Positions 45,500 to 59,400 of a stretch of DNA of 64,000 nt are shown here, one piece after another (position 1 is the first letter of the stretch; each line of letters starts with the position of its first letter). This stretch comes from Liolophura sinensis (Eukaryota > Mollusca > Polyplacophora > Chitonida > Chitonidae). Both the position numbers and the translations under genes were made by a program. The stretch covers positions 60,426,984 through 60,490,983 of the forward strand of contig NC_088300.1 of assembly GCF_032854445.1 (NCBI RefSeq). The letters run 5' to 3'. The notes beneath the pieces are model-generated. The model saw only the letters and a program-made list of their open reading frames with translations. It searched no databases and had not been told where the DNA came from.

Positions 45500-48400
45500 T
45501 GAATTCAGAGATCATTTGTACGAAATTCCCTTCCACACTTTTTTGCAATCTACGAAGTTGCTCAAAACTTTGTGTACTGCACAGCGTCGCAATAAAAAGC
45601 TTGAACAGTTTTTATTAACAGGACAATAGCGGTTTTTACGCTGTAATCCGCTGTTTTATTATGCAAACATTGTTGTCATCTTGCACACCACTGTGATATT
45701 CGTGGAATCCCTAGGTTATAAATAAGGGGTTTTGCCTGAGAGGCTTCAGTGGCTTGCGGCCTGTTATGGCTGTGAGCAAACACAACCTCTTCTGTGGCGG
45801 AGGAGATAAAGGGGAAATAATTGCCGGTTATAATGAGTTGGGAATTGTGTTAAACACTCATTCACTTTTACACATTTTATGGTTAAATCTCTGTGGGTAT
45901 TAGCGAACTTGAGGTTTCACTGCGGTGTATGGACGGAGCTAGAAGTGCATGTAGGCCGAAGGATTCCCTAGGCGGTACATTACCACATTGGTTATATGAG
46001 CTGGCGGTTACTATATTCGTAAGAAATGTCGACCTGCCAAAAAATATGAAAGGAGCGAAATTTGGTTCGGTTGAGCTAACAGTGCTCTGAATTCCACTGA
46101 CAGTTGTGCCATGTTGGCATCTACCGGGCTCCACCAAAAACCCTCACCATATGGCTTTGTTAATTTAGAAAAGCTAATAGACAGCGCATTAAGAGCCATC
46201 GTCACCAAGTGCGGGTTGTCTTCTCTGCAAATTGTCAGATGGGTGACTGAAAAACAGGACCGTTGACTGGATGGAAAGCGGACTATCTCCGGCTCTATTG
46301 ACTAAGCAATTGTCTCCACTGTTACTGTTCCCGGCATCGCCTGGATCCGATACGTAGCCGCCCTCCCTGGATACTCGTCCCAATAAAAACCTGGCTATTG
46401 GGTTCGGCGTTTCAGATGATAATATTGGTGCTATCCCGGGTAAACATATTAATCAGCCAGTGTAAACAGCGTCACTGAGAAGGGAAAGTGGCAAGGCTGG
46501 AATTAATCATCAGTTCAGAATTCTCTCCATTTTCTCGGCTGAGCTTCTCTTCTCCAGCGGATTATGCCTTTTAACGTCCTCTCGCGTTGCATCTTGGCTA
46601 ATTTCCAAGATAATATAACTTTGTAGAAAGGAATCATCGCTCCAAGGGCAACACAATTCCCCAATTGCTATACATAAAGATTTACGCGTATATGTACTGT
46701 AGTTTTTAATTACTTACATTGCACTCTATATGGATTCAAACAAACATCGTCTTGACAAGTTTATAAACTTTAAGTCGAAATAAAATGGATTTCTCTCAAT
46801 CCCGCAGTTCTAATAGAGTTATCTTTTTGAAAATTGCCCCAGTCATCAGTAATAGTCTTAATTATATCTGATCAGCAGAACATTGGATAAACAATATATC
46901 TGAGGTTGCATATCCAAAACTGAATCAACCTGTATAGGTTACTAACTCTGGGTTAATATCATTGTCAACGGATGAAGCTCCATGCCATGTAATGAATAAG
47001 TAAATAACATGTTTGAAACTTTAGTCGGTAAACTTGCAAACCTTGTCAGCACTACAAACAGAATTTTTTCATCCATTTATATTTCCGTGATTAGCAAAAC
47101 GCACCATACACGAACACAAGGTAAATTTAATATAGATTTATACAAGAGAGAAAAAAAGCATCAGTTGATTCAATCTGAAGGCAATCAGTAGAAAATATGT
47201 GTATGGTACAAGCATATTTCATTTAGATTTATCGCCATCAGAAACACTATTTAAATGATACGAAAATTGTTAGAGAATGAGAGGGATTATACATTTTACC
47301 ATGTAATTATTATTATTATTGTAATTATTATTTTATTTTTCTTTACTGGACCATATATGATCAATATCTGTACACATCTATATACTACTATGTTCGAATG
47401 ATGCAGACAATGTAATTGCTTTCTGTCACCAGAAATAAGGGGCAATAATTTCCAAATCACATCTTTTGAAATCAAATTTGTCTAAACTAATTGTTTTGAT
47501 TATTTCCAATAAACTGACGTTAAGTTTCTTCCAACGACATTCAACATAAACGACTACACACATCTAGGTATGCCACAACTTATATTATGCAATCTTTTAT
47601 CAGTCTCAAATCAATATACTCCAATTGTCATGATTTACAACGTTTACTTAACCCATTTGTGCATTTATTTCTCTGACATCGATCGCAAAGTCTGAGCCCT
47701 TTGCCCAAATTGCGCCTGTAGTTTTTATTAAAACGCGCTCTTCCCTTTCATCATCGAGAGTCGTACCGGTGAGCAATTATAAAGAAATCTTCGTCGCGGA
47801 AGCGGGGTTAAAAATCTATCGAATATAGTCACCCGATCTGGAGACGGGTTGTTAACCTTGAAACACTGATGAAGTCCCGATGTCTAGCAGAGATTTGACC
47901 ACTTTATTATATCTGCATTAGCATTGCTAAACTAGACCTGTGTCAACCGTCAGCTGGGCCTTCGCTGAATGACTCGTCATGCTACTCGCCACAACAGCCG
48001 GCGCCAGCTCGCGACAACAAGCACCTGTCACCGCTCTCGATAAGACATTAAAGAATATCGAAAGAAAATCAATCAGTTGGTTGAGGATAGGCTACTGAAT
48101 GCATTTAAATATCCTGAATGTTAGTGATGAGACGTTGTCGCGGTTTCTCCTCTTTGTTACATGCATCATGCATGATTTGTCACAAAAAGAGATTGTTTAA
48201 AGATTTTCAAGAATCAAAAATGAGCATGTTGGTGTAGAGAAATCCGCGAAACACTGACTAATGATGAAATCATCCACATCGTTGACTTAATATCATGTAG
48301 TCGGTAACAACGTCAGAGGAGTTGGGGGAAAGTTTCTGGTGGCGTTGTTCGGGTGTTTGACATGACATACATCTTGTAAGTTTATCAGAACTTTTTTCCG

Positions 48401-48850
48401 TTTAACTTTTCTGACATGTGAAATTGAGTTAAAATCATCCCATATAATAAAAGTTAAAGTGTAGGAGATACATAACGTCTGTGGTATGTGGTTGACTGCA
48501 TCTACTCTAAGACTCGCTAACTGTTGGATGATTGATTTCAAGTTAGCCAGGAAAAAGTCGACAGTCTGTCGACATTCTGACATGATTTGTGTGACCCGCT
48601 ATGGCTTATCGCTATTTACAGTGATTTAACGCGCTAGCGATTAAATTTGACGAGACTTACAGCCATATTTGCTGCTGTTACCATGGCGTAGTTAGAGTTT
48701 TTCACGCTAGGTTGATGGTATTCTCTATTCTTATCAGCTGCCCCGGCCGACCCACCTTTAAACAACCCACCTGAGGGGCAGGTACAAGACTTATTCCAGG
48801 CGTGAATCAAGAATGGCGGACCTCAGGGAGAGCAATGCATGGTGCTGTTG
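45500..48850. promoter_or_regulatory. Candidate non-coding regulatory blocks
   Basis: The subregions 45.7-46.6, 47.68-48.07 and 48.70-48.83 kb are free of recognised repeats, base-balanced and rich in CpG, unlike the AT-rich flanks. They contain homeodomain-type ('taatta'), E-box ('cacctg', 'caggta') and GATA/TGATAA-like words. Frames here (for example 45883-46137) look like chance. The regulatory role is inference from composition alone. Confidence 0.3.
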
Positions 48851-49261
48851 TATCTTTTATTTTATTGGAATCAGATGTCAATGGGACAACTTTAAGTTTG
48901 AATACTCTATACACCGTGATGTATGTGGCGTAAAAACTCCATAATATCCGGCTAAAATGGAATAGAGATTGACGCCTTATACAGACACACTTCGTCGCCG
49001 AGGTTACCTAAAGAAAGAGTTACCGGAGCCTCAGAAAGCTCTGGTTCTACTCTAACGTTGTACGAATTTATAGCATACAGGCTCAAAATAAGCACACATT
49101 TTCGATACAGGCATAGTTTTAACATTTTCCCTTCCTGAAAAATATTTGGAAAGCACTATTCTTAGAAAGCGCGTGCACTAAATCACTCATCCGTAAACAT
49201 ATAATTGACATGCGCATTGCACAGTTTAATTTACTAATATATTTAGAGTTCAAATTTAGTA

Positions 49262-49378
49262 CCGCGTTGGTGTAACAAGTACCTAATTACCTTATTGTTA
49301 CCACGTTGGTGTAACAAGTACCTAATTACCTTATTGTTATCACGTTGGTGTATAAAGCACCTAATTACCTTATTGTCG
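49262..49378. repeat. 39-bp tandem repeat, three copies
   Basis: 'cgttggtgtaacaagtacct' recurs at a 39-base spacing from 49,265 to 49,343, with the third copy diverged. Confidence 0.9.
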
Positions 49379-49589
49379 CTCATCGCTTCGCTGCGATTTC
49401 CTTTAACTGTTTTTGTTTTGTGTGTTTATTTAAAACATGTGTATGTGTGAGAGCCTTCACTAAACTTTTCTAAAATTTTACTCCTGTTGGCAAATATAGA
49501 CAACTCGTCCAAGATCACTGGCGATGTATTCCATACTCGTGTCTACTATCGCTTAACCCAAGGTTAGGGGTGCCATCGACATACTTTTA

Positions 49590-49835
49590 TCAGTTGCGAT
49601 CTATAAGCACGACTGAGATACGTATATATGAACAGTTGGGATCTAAGTGCGACTAAGATACTTATATTTGAACAGTTGTTATTTAAGCGCGACTCAGATA
49701 CCTATATTTGAACAGTTGCCATCTAAGCGCAAATGAGATACCTATATTTGAACAGTTGCTATCTAAGCGCGACTGAGATACCTATATTAGAACAGTTGCT
49801 ACCTAAGTGCGACTGAGATACCTATATATAAATCA
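49590..49835. repeat. 40-bp minisatellite, five to six copies, R2-related
   Basis: 'aacagttgctatctaagcgc' recurs at 49631, 49671, 49711, 49751 and 49791. The unit matches the start of R2 ('aacagttgcaatcaaagcgc' near 19.55 kb) and the array is followed by the R2 piece 'gtggtatacgaatgtcgaac'. The array therefore seems to be the expanded 5' repeat of an R2 element. Confidence 0.85.
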
Positions 49836-50187
49836 ACCTGAAAAAATAAAAAGTTTGACATTTGAATTGAAGTGGTATACGAATGTCGAACTTAGATTAG
49901 ATGTAAATGTTGTGACTGTAAATATATGTCATGCCAGGTATTTACTCTGGCGTTTTTATTATGTCAGTGTTGAAAAAAGCTAAAGACGAACTTCAGAGCT
50001 TTCGTCAAATAAACAAATAAATATACGTTGACATGAGTGTTCCTCTGTACCTTATTCAACATAGCCTGCCTATAGGTATGTACATATATGGTTTTGTGTT
50101 GTATCTGTCTAAAAATACAGTTGTAAATTATTGTGCCAGAAACAAAAGCCTCTAAAACTGGAAGGAGATCTTCAAGGCTCATTGGTT

Positions 50188-50892
50188 TTAAAATGATGTG
50201 TAACAGACCCACCGAGCTTTGATAGACATTGCTTTTTTCTGCAGTTTTGGCTTTATGAGCCCGTAGCAGACGTGTTGTTTCCAGTAGATTTGCTCTGGAA
50301 GTTTCACATGGCAGCTGAGGTTCATCCTCCTAGGATGATGTGTCTGAGCGAATCTCTGTAGCGAATGATGGTTTAGCACTGGATGACAAATGGACAATTT
50401 ATAGCGTTCATACACATGACTTGATACCAATATTTGTTTTGCGCCTAAATACAAACAATTGTGCTCCTGCCAACTCGTTTCGATGAGTGGCGGAGATGCG
50501 TAGCCAAGCAGAAAGCCGCCACAAAACCTTACGGATGAGAAGCTGTATCTTATTTGTTCCATCGACAGCCCCAAGAAGAATGGAGTTTCTATATCGTCCT
50601 CAAACTGATCATGGCTTAATTTCATTTTCAACCCATACATCATACGTCGGCCAGCAAACTGAGTTTGGTGCTGCGTGCTGTACGCCTTTTGAAGACACAA
50701 TTGAGACGCGTCGCTAGCCACTCGGACCAAATCGCCGTGGCAGTGAAATTTGCACACGATGCTTGTAAATACGCTTTTGACAGCAATGAAACCCAATCGT
50801 AAGTCAATATCAAGTAAATCAAAATTCCCATGACTTTCACCGTAAGGCAATAAAAAGGGATTTTCTTGGCTGATCATTCGTCCGAGTTTCAT
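50188..50892 (-). CDS. Unrecognised 234-codon open frame (doubtful)
   Basis: This is the longest open frame in the window. I see no signal peptide, membrane segment, repeat or known motif; composition is rich in His, Cys and Gln with no domain pattern. It lies in a base-balanced block also proposed as regulatory, so it may be open by chance. A frame of 76 codons overlaps it on the plus strand. Confidence 0.2.
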   Translation of the reverse strand: MKLGRMISQENPFLLPYGESHGNFDLLDIDLRLGFIAVKSVFTSIVCKFHCHGDLVRVASDASQLCLQKAYSTQHQTQFAGRRMMYGLKMKLSHDQFEDDIETPFFLGLSMEQIRYSFSSVRFCGGFLLGYASPPLIETSWQEHNCLYLGAKQILVSSHVYERYKLSICHPVLNHHSLQRFAQTHHPRRMNLSCHVKLPEQIYWKQHVCYGLIKPKLQKKAMSIKARWVCYTSF

Positions 50893-52950
50893 TTAGACGG
50901 GACTTAGCCGTAATGCAACACAAATTGCGGCCAAATGAAAGAGCCGTATTGGTGCTAGCCCCGACGGCCCTGGCATTAGTGAGATAGTGGTCGGCAATTA
51001 AGGCTATCTGTAGAAAGCCCAATCCAGCAATTATAGGACGCTGTATTGGACACCGATAACCAAATGTGCAACTTGTGCCGTTTGATGGACAGACAGAAAT
51101 GGCCGAATTAGATCTGTATCTCCAACTTCTGACACCAATAACGGAGCTAAAGCCGGCAAACAAAGCTCGCTTCAGAACAGGCTAGGGGAAAGAGGAGAGT
51201 AGTAAATCGCTAACCTCGCGTTGTTTTAACTCGGGACTTTTGTTTGTTCGAATTGTCTGGGGTATAACCACTTACAGCCGCACTGGGATCAAAACGCCAG
51301 CACCTAACGCCGATTTATCCTCAGCAATTTGTCGTCAAGTTCCCTAGGGTCTAGATGGTGTCACCGGGCCCGCCAAGGTGACACCCGCCAGGTGGCCTGT
51401 CACTCATCCTAAACACCCAATTAGCGCTGGATCTCGTGGCCATGTGATAATATTGTGTCTCTGCAGACGAGACTCTTTAGCAGGTTTATCTCTTGCGAAC
51501 AGATATGCTAATTTGTCAACTCAGAAATGAAATGTTTTAGCGAAATGAAACGTTAATTTTGATTGACAGCCCGATATCGTTGGGATCACGAGATAGATTA
51601 TATTTCTCTCGCCGTGATTGCGTGGATAACAATTCGATTCCGGGAGCCGTTTCAGATTGATGACTGGCTAGCGCTCTCTCAAAATTAATCCTCTGACTTC
51701 TGCCATCAAAATTCACGACAAATGATATCGATATGTGATAAATAACGGTCCGCCAGCGCCCCAAGCCGGGGCGATGCTCGCCTATATGCAATTCATGAAG
51801 TAGCGATTCTGTCTAGGCAGTGAATATTTGTGCTCGCCCGCCCCGATCTCCGACATACGACATTTCCTTGACGCCGATAGTAGGAGCATTGATCCCCTCT
51901 CCCGTGGCTGCCTAACGCATCGTTTGTAACTGTCCAGCCTCGTCGGGTCTGAGTAAATATGATTAGCCTAGCGCTTGATTGAGAAATGTATTTACATTTT
52001 GCGAATTATCATAGCTATATGGTGATTTTTTAATTTCGTTGATGAAGTGGGCTGTAAGCATCAAACCTCGTGCCCATTTAATCCATCAAGGCGCTTTAGG
52101 CATTATAGCCCTTTAAACATTAAAGGCACGGGAGGCTGCGTCTTCAAACAAAGTGTTAAGGGGTTGAGACTCGCCTAAATATTGCTCCAGCTAACTGACA
52201 ACTCGTACGCTTGAATTGTTCGCAGAAAAATCGGATTGCTATCTCTTTATTTATGATGCGCGTATAATCCGAGATTTCAATCACCGCGATGGAATTAGAT
52301 TTCATTGGCTCTAATACCGTCTCAAGGCGACATCAGTCGATAAATTTTCTACCAAAATGAAATTGCTAGACATACTGATTGCTTGACCTCTCTACGTGAA
52401 ATGCTTTTCTAGGAGCTTAATTTGATTGGCGAAACATATTTACGATTTCTCCATTCTGCCTGAAGAAGAAAAAGAGGAAAAAAGGAAAACGGCTCGGAGG
52501 AAAAATGAAATATGCTAACCATGCTCTTGATAGATCTCCTCGCCAGCTGCCCCTGTTATTTTGATGGAAAGTCGCTTATTTAAAATTCCGCAAAATGAAC
52601 TTTGTATTTTGCAAACATTTCCCGGCGACTATATCGAGGAGTGATAAGGATGGTGCCGTCGGTTTAACAGGACCGTGGCGGAGCTATCAATCTTGGCGCT
52701 ATTCTATGAGAGCTGACAAGACTGCGGTCGGTGGGATGCGCCCTACAAGAAAGATGATTTATTCCAGTTACCCAGGTAATTTCCCGGGGATGTTATTCCG
52801 CCCCGCTCGGAGGAGCGACAGGCTCGACTAATAAGACATAATTAATACACGGGCCGTTATGGGCAGGGGCCGTGTTTGAATTTACATGAAGCCGGGGCTA
52901 GCCGCCATTTGCCTTGCTCTCCACACAAACCGACACATTACTTCAAGTGC
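50893..52950. promoter_or_regulatory. Candidate non-coding regulatory block
   Basis: About 2 kb without recognised repeats, with mixed base composition and many CpG, such as 51.3-51.5 and 51.8-51.95 kb. Words such as 'taattaatac', 'tttatgatgcgcg' and 'gcaaaatgaa' are of the type seen in animal enhancers. No exon support was found. The claim is compositional. Confidence 0.3.
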
Positions 52951-55310
52951 CATTTCGTGTGCAAAGCCTAATAGAGTTTAATCCTCACCGATCGACCTAA
53001 ACACCCCTGCTCGAAGAGTAAGCGATCCTAGCGCTACAGCTGATCATATAACGAGTATGTCTGTAACCAGCAAGAGGAACGTTGTATAACTGTTCAATAT
53101 TTATTTAAATAATATTTAAAATATTTATATAATATTGAGAATACCCGAGTAAATTTCATCCTGTTCAGCGAGTACATCCATCAACTAAATATTACACTTT
53201 ATTTTTTAGTACTTTTATTTTTATACTAAAACCGTAGATTAGGTAAAATGATCTTTATTTAACACTTCACACGGTAAATATTTCTGTTCTCTTTACATCT
53301 CTTGGAGATCGGACCTAAATAACAGAACAAAAACATAACAATTGCAAATAATTATTGTAAATAAAGGCACATCTACCAATATGAACACCATTAAGCTACC
53401 AGCTTTATATAATTTTCCAGATCAGTATAGTTACACATTTCATTAGTCTTGTATTGGACTTTGTAATACTGGTTGACGACCCTTACACTACATCAGATTT
53501 TTGTCTACCAAAACTTTGTTTTAAAACAAGCCTGATAAGCTATCATAAATTCAACTTTAAATAAGTCAGATAATTAACGGATATGAAACATTATAGCGTG
53601 TAGAGCAAAACCAGAGCAGCTACGGCAATCCCAAGAGTGAGATTCATCGACACTTATTTTCATTCTTTATATGTTAAACAAGAATATGTACCATCAAAAA
53701 AAATCGAATTTTTGCTATTACTTTAGAATAGTTCAAATAATTACTTTTCACAATATCAGTGTCGTCTGTGCACGTGCTACCGGTCAAACTCGGTAATAAA
53801 CTTAACTGCGTTACTGCCGTGTATAAACATTAATAAATTATAAAGCGGACTGCATGGCAATTTTTTCAAACTTTAGAATCATTTTAAAGCTATAAATACT
53901 ACGGGTATACCAGTCTGATATTTACTGACAAGAAAGACAATACTTTCAGGGTGTTCTTGGTAAATACAGAAAACTTGATTGACGATTATGGATTTCTTAA
54001 AGATCTGCGATTCTTTGACCAAAGATTGAAAACAAAACGTTGCAATAAGAAACTTTCAAAGTTCCCTTCCAGAAAATGATCTCAATCTTTTATCTCCAGA
54101 ATAAAAATGCTTATTTAGATAAAGAATATATATTTTTGTGCACAATGTTTTGAAAAGCGGAGGTGGAAACGATTATCGCTATTTGGAACTTCCGTCAGTA
54201 CGAAGAAAATGTTTTGATGAATCCGCTGTTGGGGAGATGTGTTTTTCCTGTCATACATATTACTGGAAACTGGATATGGGAATATCGCAACAAAATGGCT
54301 TTTGTAATAAAGTTTATTATTCTATGGGGTCTAATATGAAACTTTATAGATGATAAGCCTATCAGGAAATCTAAGACATTAACATATAGACCATTGGTCT
54401 CTTAGATCAATTTCCTCCTTACCTGCGGTGATCAAAGCTTTCTCACCTGGCTGTAATAATAAAGGTGTGCATAATAAGATCTCACCTGAGTTAAAATCGA
54501 TTGAGTTTAAAGCAGTTTTATTCGGATAAAGGGAATAAAACAGAACAGGAAACTGATCCCCATTGAATTCCCAGCGGAGCACTTGGCGCAAGTCGATCGT
54601 CTGCTGGATGCAGACACCAATATGCTCTCATGCACTGAGACGCTAAAAGAATCTGAAATACCCGATACTCTTATCACCCTATACTCGACAGTGCTGATCA
54701 GAAGATACCTCCAAATAACTGGTTGTTATTGAGGCCTTTATATATATTTGGCTCATTACCAAGTCAGTTTCCAAGTCAAATAACCCGTTATCTTGACGTT
54801 TTATCTACAGTGCTAATCTAACCATTCTTTCTGCTCTCATTGTCAATATGTACCATTAAGTGAACGTATTAGAAACCCGGTGATATATTCTGACACCTCA
54901 ATGCTGAATTCACTTAAGGCTAGTGCTAATAATGAATGTGATATACACACAACCACGCATATGTCTTCTCTACAGAAATAGCATTAAAGCAAGAAATAAT
55001 TCGCTAACACCCTTCATTTTTCATGCAGCCTATTATCACTTTGACATTTTGTGCAAACTATTCCTTCTTTCTATTGTCCACCAATGAGCTTTTAGTACAG
55101 TATTCTATATCAAAGCATATATTACCTAAATTGCATTTGTTGTGCACAACATTAATTAGTGAATTATATACTTGTCTGTTCACTGATATAGAGACAAGGC
55201 TATACATCGAACTCCATCACCTTGTATACCATATAATACCATAACTCCATCTTGTCTGCTGTTTATCAATGTGCTAACTTCCACTGTGACATACGTATCA
55301 TTCATCCTGC
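52951..55310. other. AT-rich stretch with no supported gene
   Basis: Strongly AT-rich ('aatatttaaaatatttat' near 53,110). Open frames at 54138-54353 and 54379-54591 show no recognised content. Confidence 0.4.
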
Positions 55311-55314
55311 CTGC

Positions 55315-55530
55315 AGTAAATGCCGCAATCGCCATCTTGCCAGCTATAGATGTCGTAATCGCCATCGTGACCGCTTTATATGCCGTAACCGCCATCGTGT
55401 CCGCTATAGATGTCGTAATCGCCATCGTGCCCGCTATAGATGTCGTAATCGCTATCGTAATCGCTATCGTATCTGCTATAGATGCCATATTCGGCATCGT
55501 GTCCTCTGCATATGCCCTAAACCCATCGAG
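55315..55530. repeat. 30-bp minisatellite, about seven copies
   Basis: 'tagatgtcgtaatcgccatc' recurs every 30 bases or so. The multiple-of-three period keeps all three plus frames and one minus frame long, for example CRNRHRARYR per unit. The coding status is unsupported. Confidence 0.88.
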
Positions 55531-56099
55531 TGCGCCCTAGATGTCATAACCGCCATCGTTGTTGTCTGTTGTCACAGCATGTCGTCCGCCTTAAATGCCA
55601 TAACTCTCACTGTGAAGTTGTGACATTGTGTCAGCTATATTAATGGGTGCGTTTATGATATAGCAGGGCTAGTTTTCAATTTGGCATATGGCTTTTTAAG
55701 CTATAATTCATCAAGTCGGTAGATGCTCGTTGTAAATAAATGATTTATTTCGTTGTCTGGGGTGAGTTGGGTGTTTCAATATAAGGCATGATTTCAAGAC
55801 ATGACAAAATAGGATATTCGACAATAAGGTAGATGTGGAAAATACTAAATTGATATATATAAGCAAGCGATGTATATATAGCCATATATAGATACTTAAG
55901 TCTTTACGAGACACTGGTTATTGTCGTGTATAAACGATTGCATAGGGTATATATGGGGTGCAGGCATATTTGTACTTCTTCTCTGTTTCTTCGCTGTATA
56001 TCAAGCCAGGATAAAGTATTCACTATGTGTTCACATAGGTGTGGGGGATGTATAAGTAATCATATTAATTACACCATCATGGTGCTCAATGAAGTTTTT

Positions 56100-56420
56100 C
56101 AGTCAAAGCTCGACTGAGATATCGATATTTTTATCAGAACTTCAGATATTCAACGACTACGAGTTCAGATTTAAATTGGATGTCATCCCTATAATATTGA
56201 CTATCTTCCCTGCGTCACTGAACATAATGAGAGACATTATAATAAGAATAATAAAAGAAAACTGATGACCGCTTCTCTCCAATATGTTACCAGCTTTATT
56301 ACATGTTGCCAGCTGGTGTTTTGTGTTGTTTTGGAATTGAGTCTTGCGATTATCCACACGGGATGCCCATTTATGCAGTTCATGCAAGTGGTATATTAAT
56401 GTCGGACTTGATGGCTAGAT
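56100..56420 (+). repeat. R2 copy
   Basis: 'gaaaactgatgaccgcttct' at 56259, 'tgttttggaattgagtcttg' and 'ggtatattaatgtcggactt' match R2. Confidence 0.6.
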
Positions 56421-59400
56421 TTTCCATGTTGTAACTTGAGGGTAAAGTATTCTGTATGCATATATGTCCTCATCTGTTATAAAACGACTAAATAATTTGC
56501 TTGTAAATGACTCTAAATTTTAAGAGTTAAGTGTTTTGTACGCATCTCCTAATGTGCTTTATAAACGACTACATATACTTTGGGCCAATATTCTACGCAT
56601 ATTTCTCTTGATTTTTTAAAATTATTTATGTTTTGGTGACAATAACCGTATACGCATCCTTATCTAGATCAATATCTGCACTAATCAGTTTACTTGCAGT
56701 GTCAAAAAGAACTAATTTTTTGTCTTGGAATCAAAAGCGAAAACAAACTAACTTTGTAAAATGTGATTTTGATGTTGTGGAAAAAAAATCAGAAGTCGCG
56801 ATAATGTCGTTATGTCAAGGTGTTACTGATCAGCTGGGTCTAGGGCCATACAGTGCGGATACTTCAAACGTTTCCAGGTGACTAGATACATTAACAGAGT
56901 CATTTCCAAAGCCACAAATTCCCTTTAAGAAGGGGCGTGCCACACCACATCAACAACAAGCTAAATGACCGATTGTGTGATTAAGACGATTTACTACAGG
57001 AGCATTGTGTTGAAGAAACAGATCCGCCTAGGGGTGAAGTGGCCATATCCCTTACCCCCACCTGGGCGGATGTCATACCTGCACAGGTAAGAAATACCAC
57101 ACAGGAGCTAGCTGTCTAGGTAAGAGATATAGGTAACGGTCCAATAGATATACCGGAAACTATTGAACTGGAGTCACTCAACTCTATCAAAGACTTTTAT
57201 TCTAACCAATAGCTGGAAACACTTGTATCCATTCAGTGTATTGACGACAACCATATATCTGGCATAATCCGCTAAATGTATCACAATAAACAACCGTGAG
57301 AAGCGCCTTGCCCCTTTCTCAATGTCATCATGTCCAATACATCGTATTGTTCGCGATCGCCTCGCTGGTACTTCACCGATTAAATCCTGATATACACTGC
57401 TGTCTTTTGTAACGAATGCAACCTTTCACCCCTGTCCAGTTCTATTACGGCATATATGTAGGTGTACAGGAAATCACACATAAGGTGTTTGCCTCACACA
57501 ATTTTATTTGCATTTAAGGGCTACAAGACTGTCTTCAATGGTTAATGAAACAAACAAGCTAATTGCTCAAATTTCCCACACAGTTTCCTAAACGATATGT
57601 CTACGTGTTTTGATTTTATTTGTACAAAATTACAGCATGGTTGTATACATAAACGTTTAGCTCTTTATGCACATAGAATAAAGGTATTATGGTCTGTAAA
57701 CGTTCATTTAAACGATAAGAAAACCAGCAACATTCTCTTTACAAAATCTGCATACCCAAAATAATTTTAGAGTAAAACTGGAAGTCAGAAGGCTTCCAAA
57801 ACATTCTTGTTTTAACCATAAAATCTGCGTTAAACCTGTGGAAGGAAAGCTTAATAATTGTCTTTCTTTACATACCTTTAAAACTATTTCTTGAACCATA
57901 ATAATTCAATAATTTTTAATATTACACATGTTAGAGAGGGACATTGAATACATGTAAAAGCATTATAACTAAGTGATATGGCGATTTTCCCTGACAAAAC
58001 CTGATATTATTTGGTTCCTGCAACCACGCATGCGCAGTACGGCAATAACGTTGTGTAATAGCGTTTGTATGTGTCATTAAAGTACAAGTTATGTCCATCA
58101 AGATCTGGCAGGCAAAATTTTTCCCGGGATGAACAAATTAACCCAGAGTATGAAATTCTCTTTTTCATGGGTCATTCATAAAGTGAGATGATTAAACCTT
58201 TACAGTGAAACAGGACAAGATTTTAACCGTTAGTCAGAAATAAATGAGCAACACTGTCTTGTTGAATTGGATTCAAAATACAAAAACTAAGGAGTGTCAG
58301 GGCTAGAGTCACGTCTGAGTAGAATGTGTTCTTTTGTCAAATTATATATAGTGCTAATCATTTTAGGTATACATAATCACTGGAACTGCTTTATAAGAGT
58401 TCACATTTATTCGCTTTCCGCATTCATTGCAATCAACCAACAGTCGGGATTGCTAGGGATCGTTTAACACTCTCTTTATTCGCCTTAATCTCCTTATAAA
58501 CAACAGCCCTAATGACCTCTCATAATTCGTGCAGACCGTTAAGCGCTATGGACAGACCGGATCTGACTGCTCGGTCCGCCCACCAGACGGTATTGCGCAC
58601 AGCGAAAGTTATATTCACAGCTGGTTTGCAGACGGTTGATGTTAAGTCAAAGACTGGGGCTGTCGGGGCTGGAACCTAACCATATGGAGGACACGGCTCG
58701 TTGGAACATGAGACGGGAAATCTGGCTATCAAGGCAAAAAGGTGGAAAGATGCAAAAAGAAAAATCACTGGTTGTTATATTCACAAACCCCATATGAGTC
58801 CCACAGGGATACCATTGAACGAGATTTGTGGTTCTTCAGTATCTTAATATAAGATATTGTGCACCAGACTTAATACGATATATATTAGGGTATCACTGAT
58901 TCCTATTTAAGAAATGAGAAAAACAATAAACCGATGAAAGCTTTCTTATACGCATAACCTACATGAAGCCAAACATTAACTGAATCAAAACAAGTGGATG
59001 CCTGTTACATATGATGGTTTAACAAGTACTGAATAACATGAAGTACGGGTTCATATGCACTTTGAGACTAACGCGTTTCGTTGATGTGCACCTACACAGT
59101 AAAATAAATATTTCAAGCTAGAAGCACGTAATCTGGTTAATATGTGTATACGATAGCAGTTTAATCTAGTTCCAATTGACATAACACACTTTTAACGCTG
59201 ACCAAACGTGGAATATTTGCCTTCTTAAGCGGGATGGTTCGCATTTACATATTACATTCATTGGTCCTGGCTGCTTTTACCGTGCTATCTGATGTTCTGC
59301 CGAGTTTCTAGATGGTTTTGTTTCCCTGTATTATTGAGTTTTGAATATAACCCATGGGTGTAACCAAGTCAAAAAGACGTCAAATTATTCACATGAAACC

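Noticed and set aside
45883-46208. Overlapping frames of 65-84 codons on both strands near 46 kb
   Set aside because: No motif or splice support; equal openness on both strands suggests composition rather than coding.
56259-56290. 'ctgatga' in R2 copies (also near 8,294) as a hammerhead core
   Set aside because: No stem II followed by GAAA in either copy.
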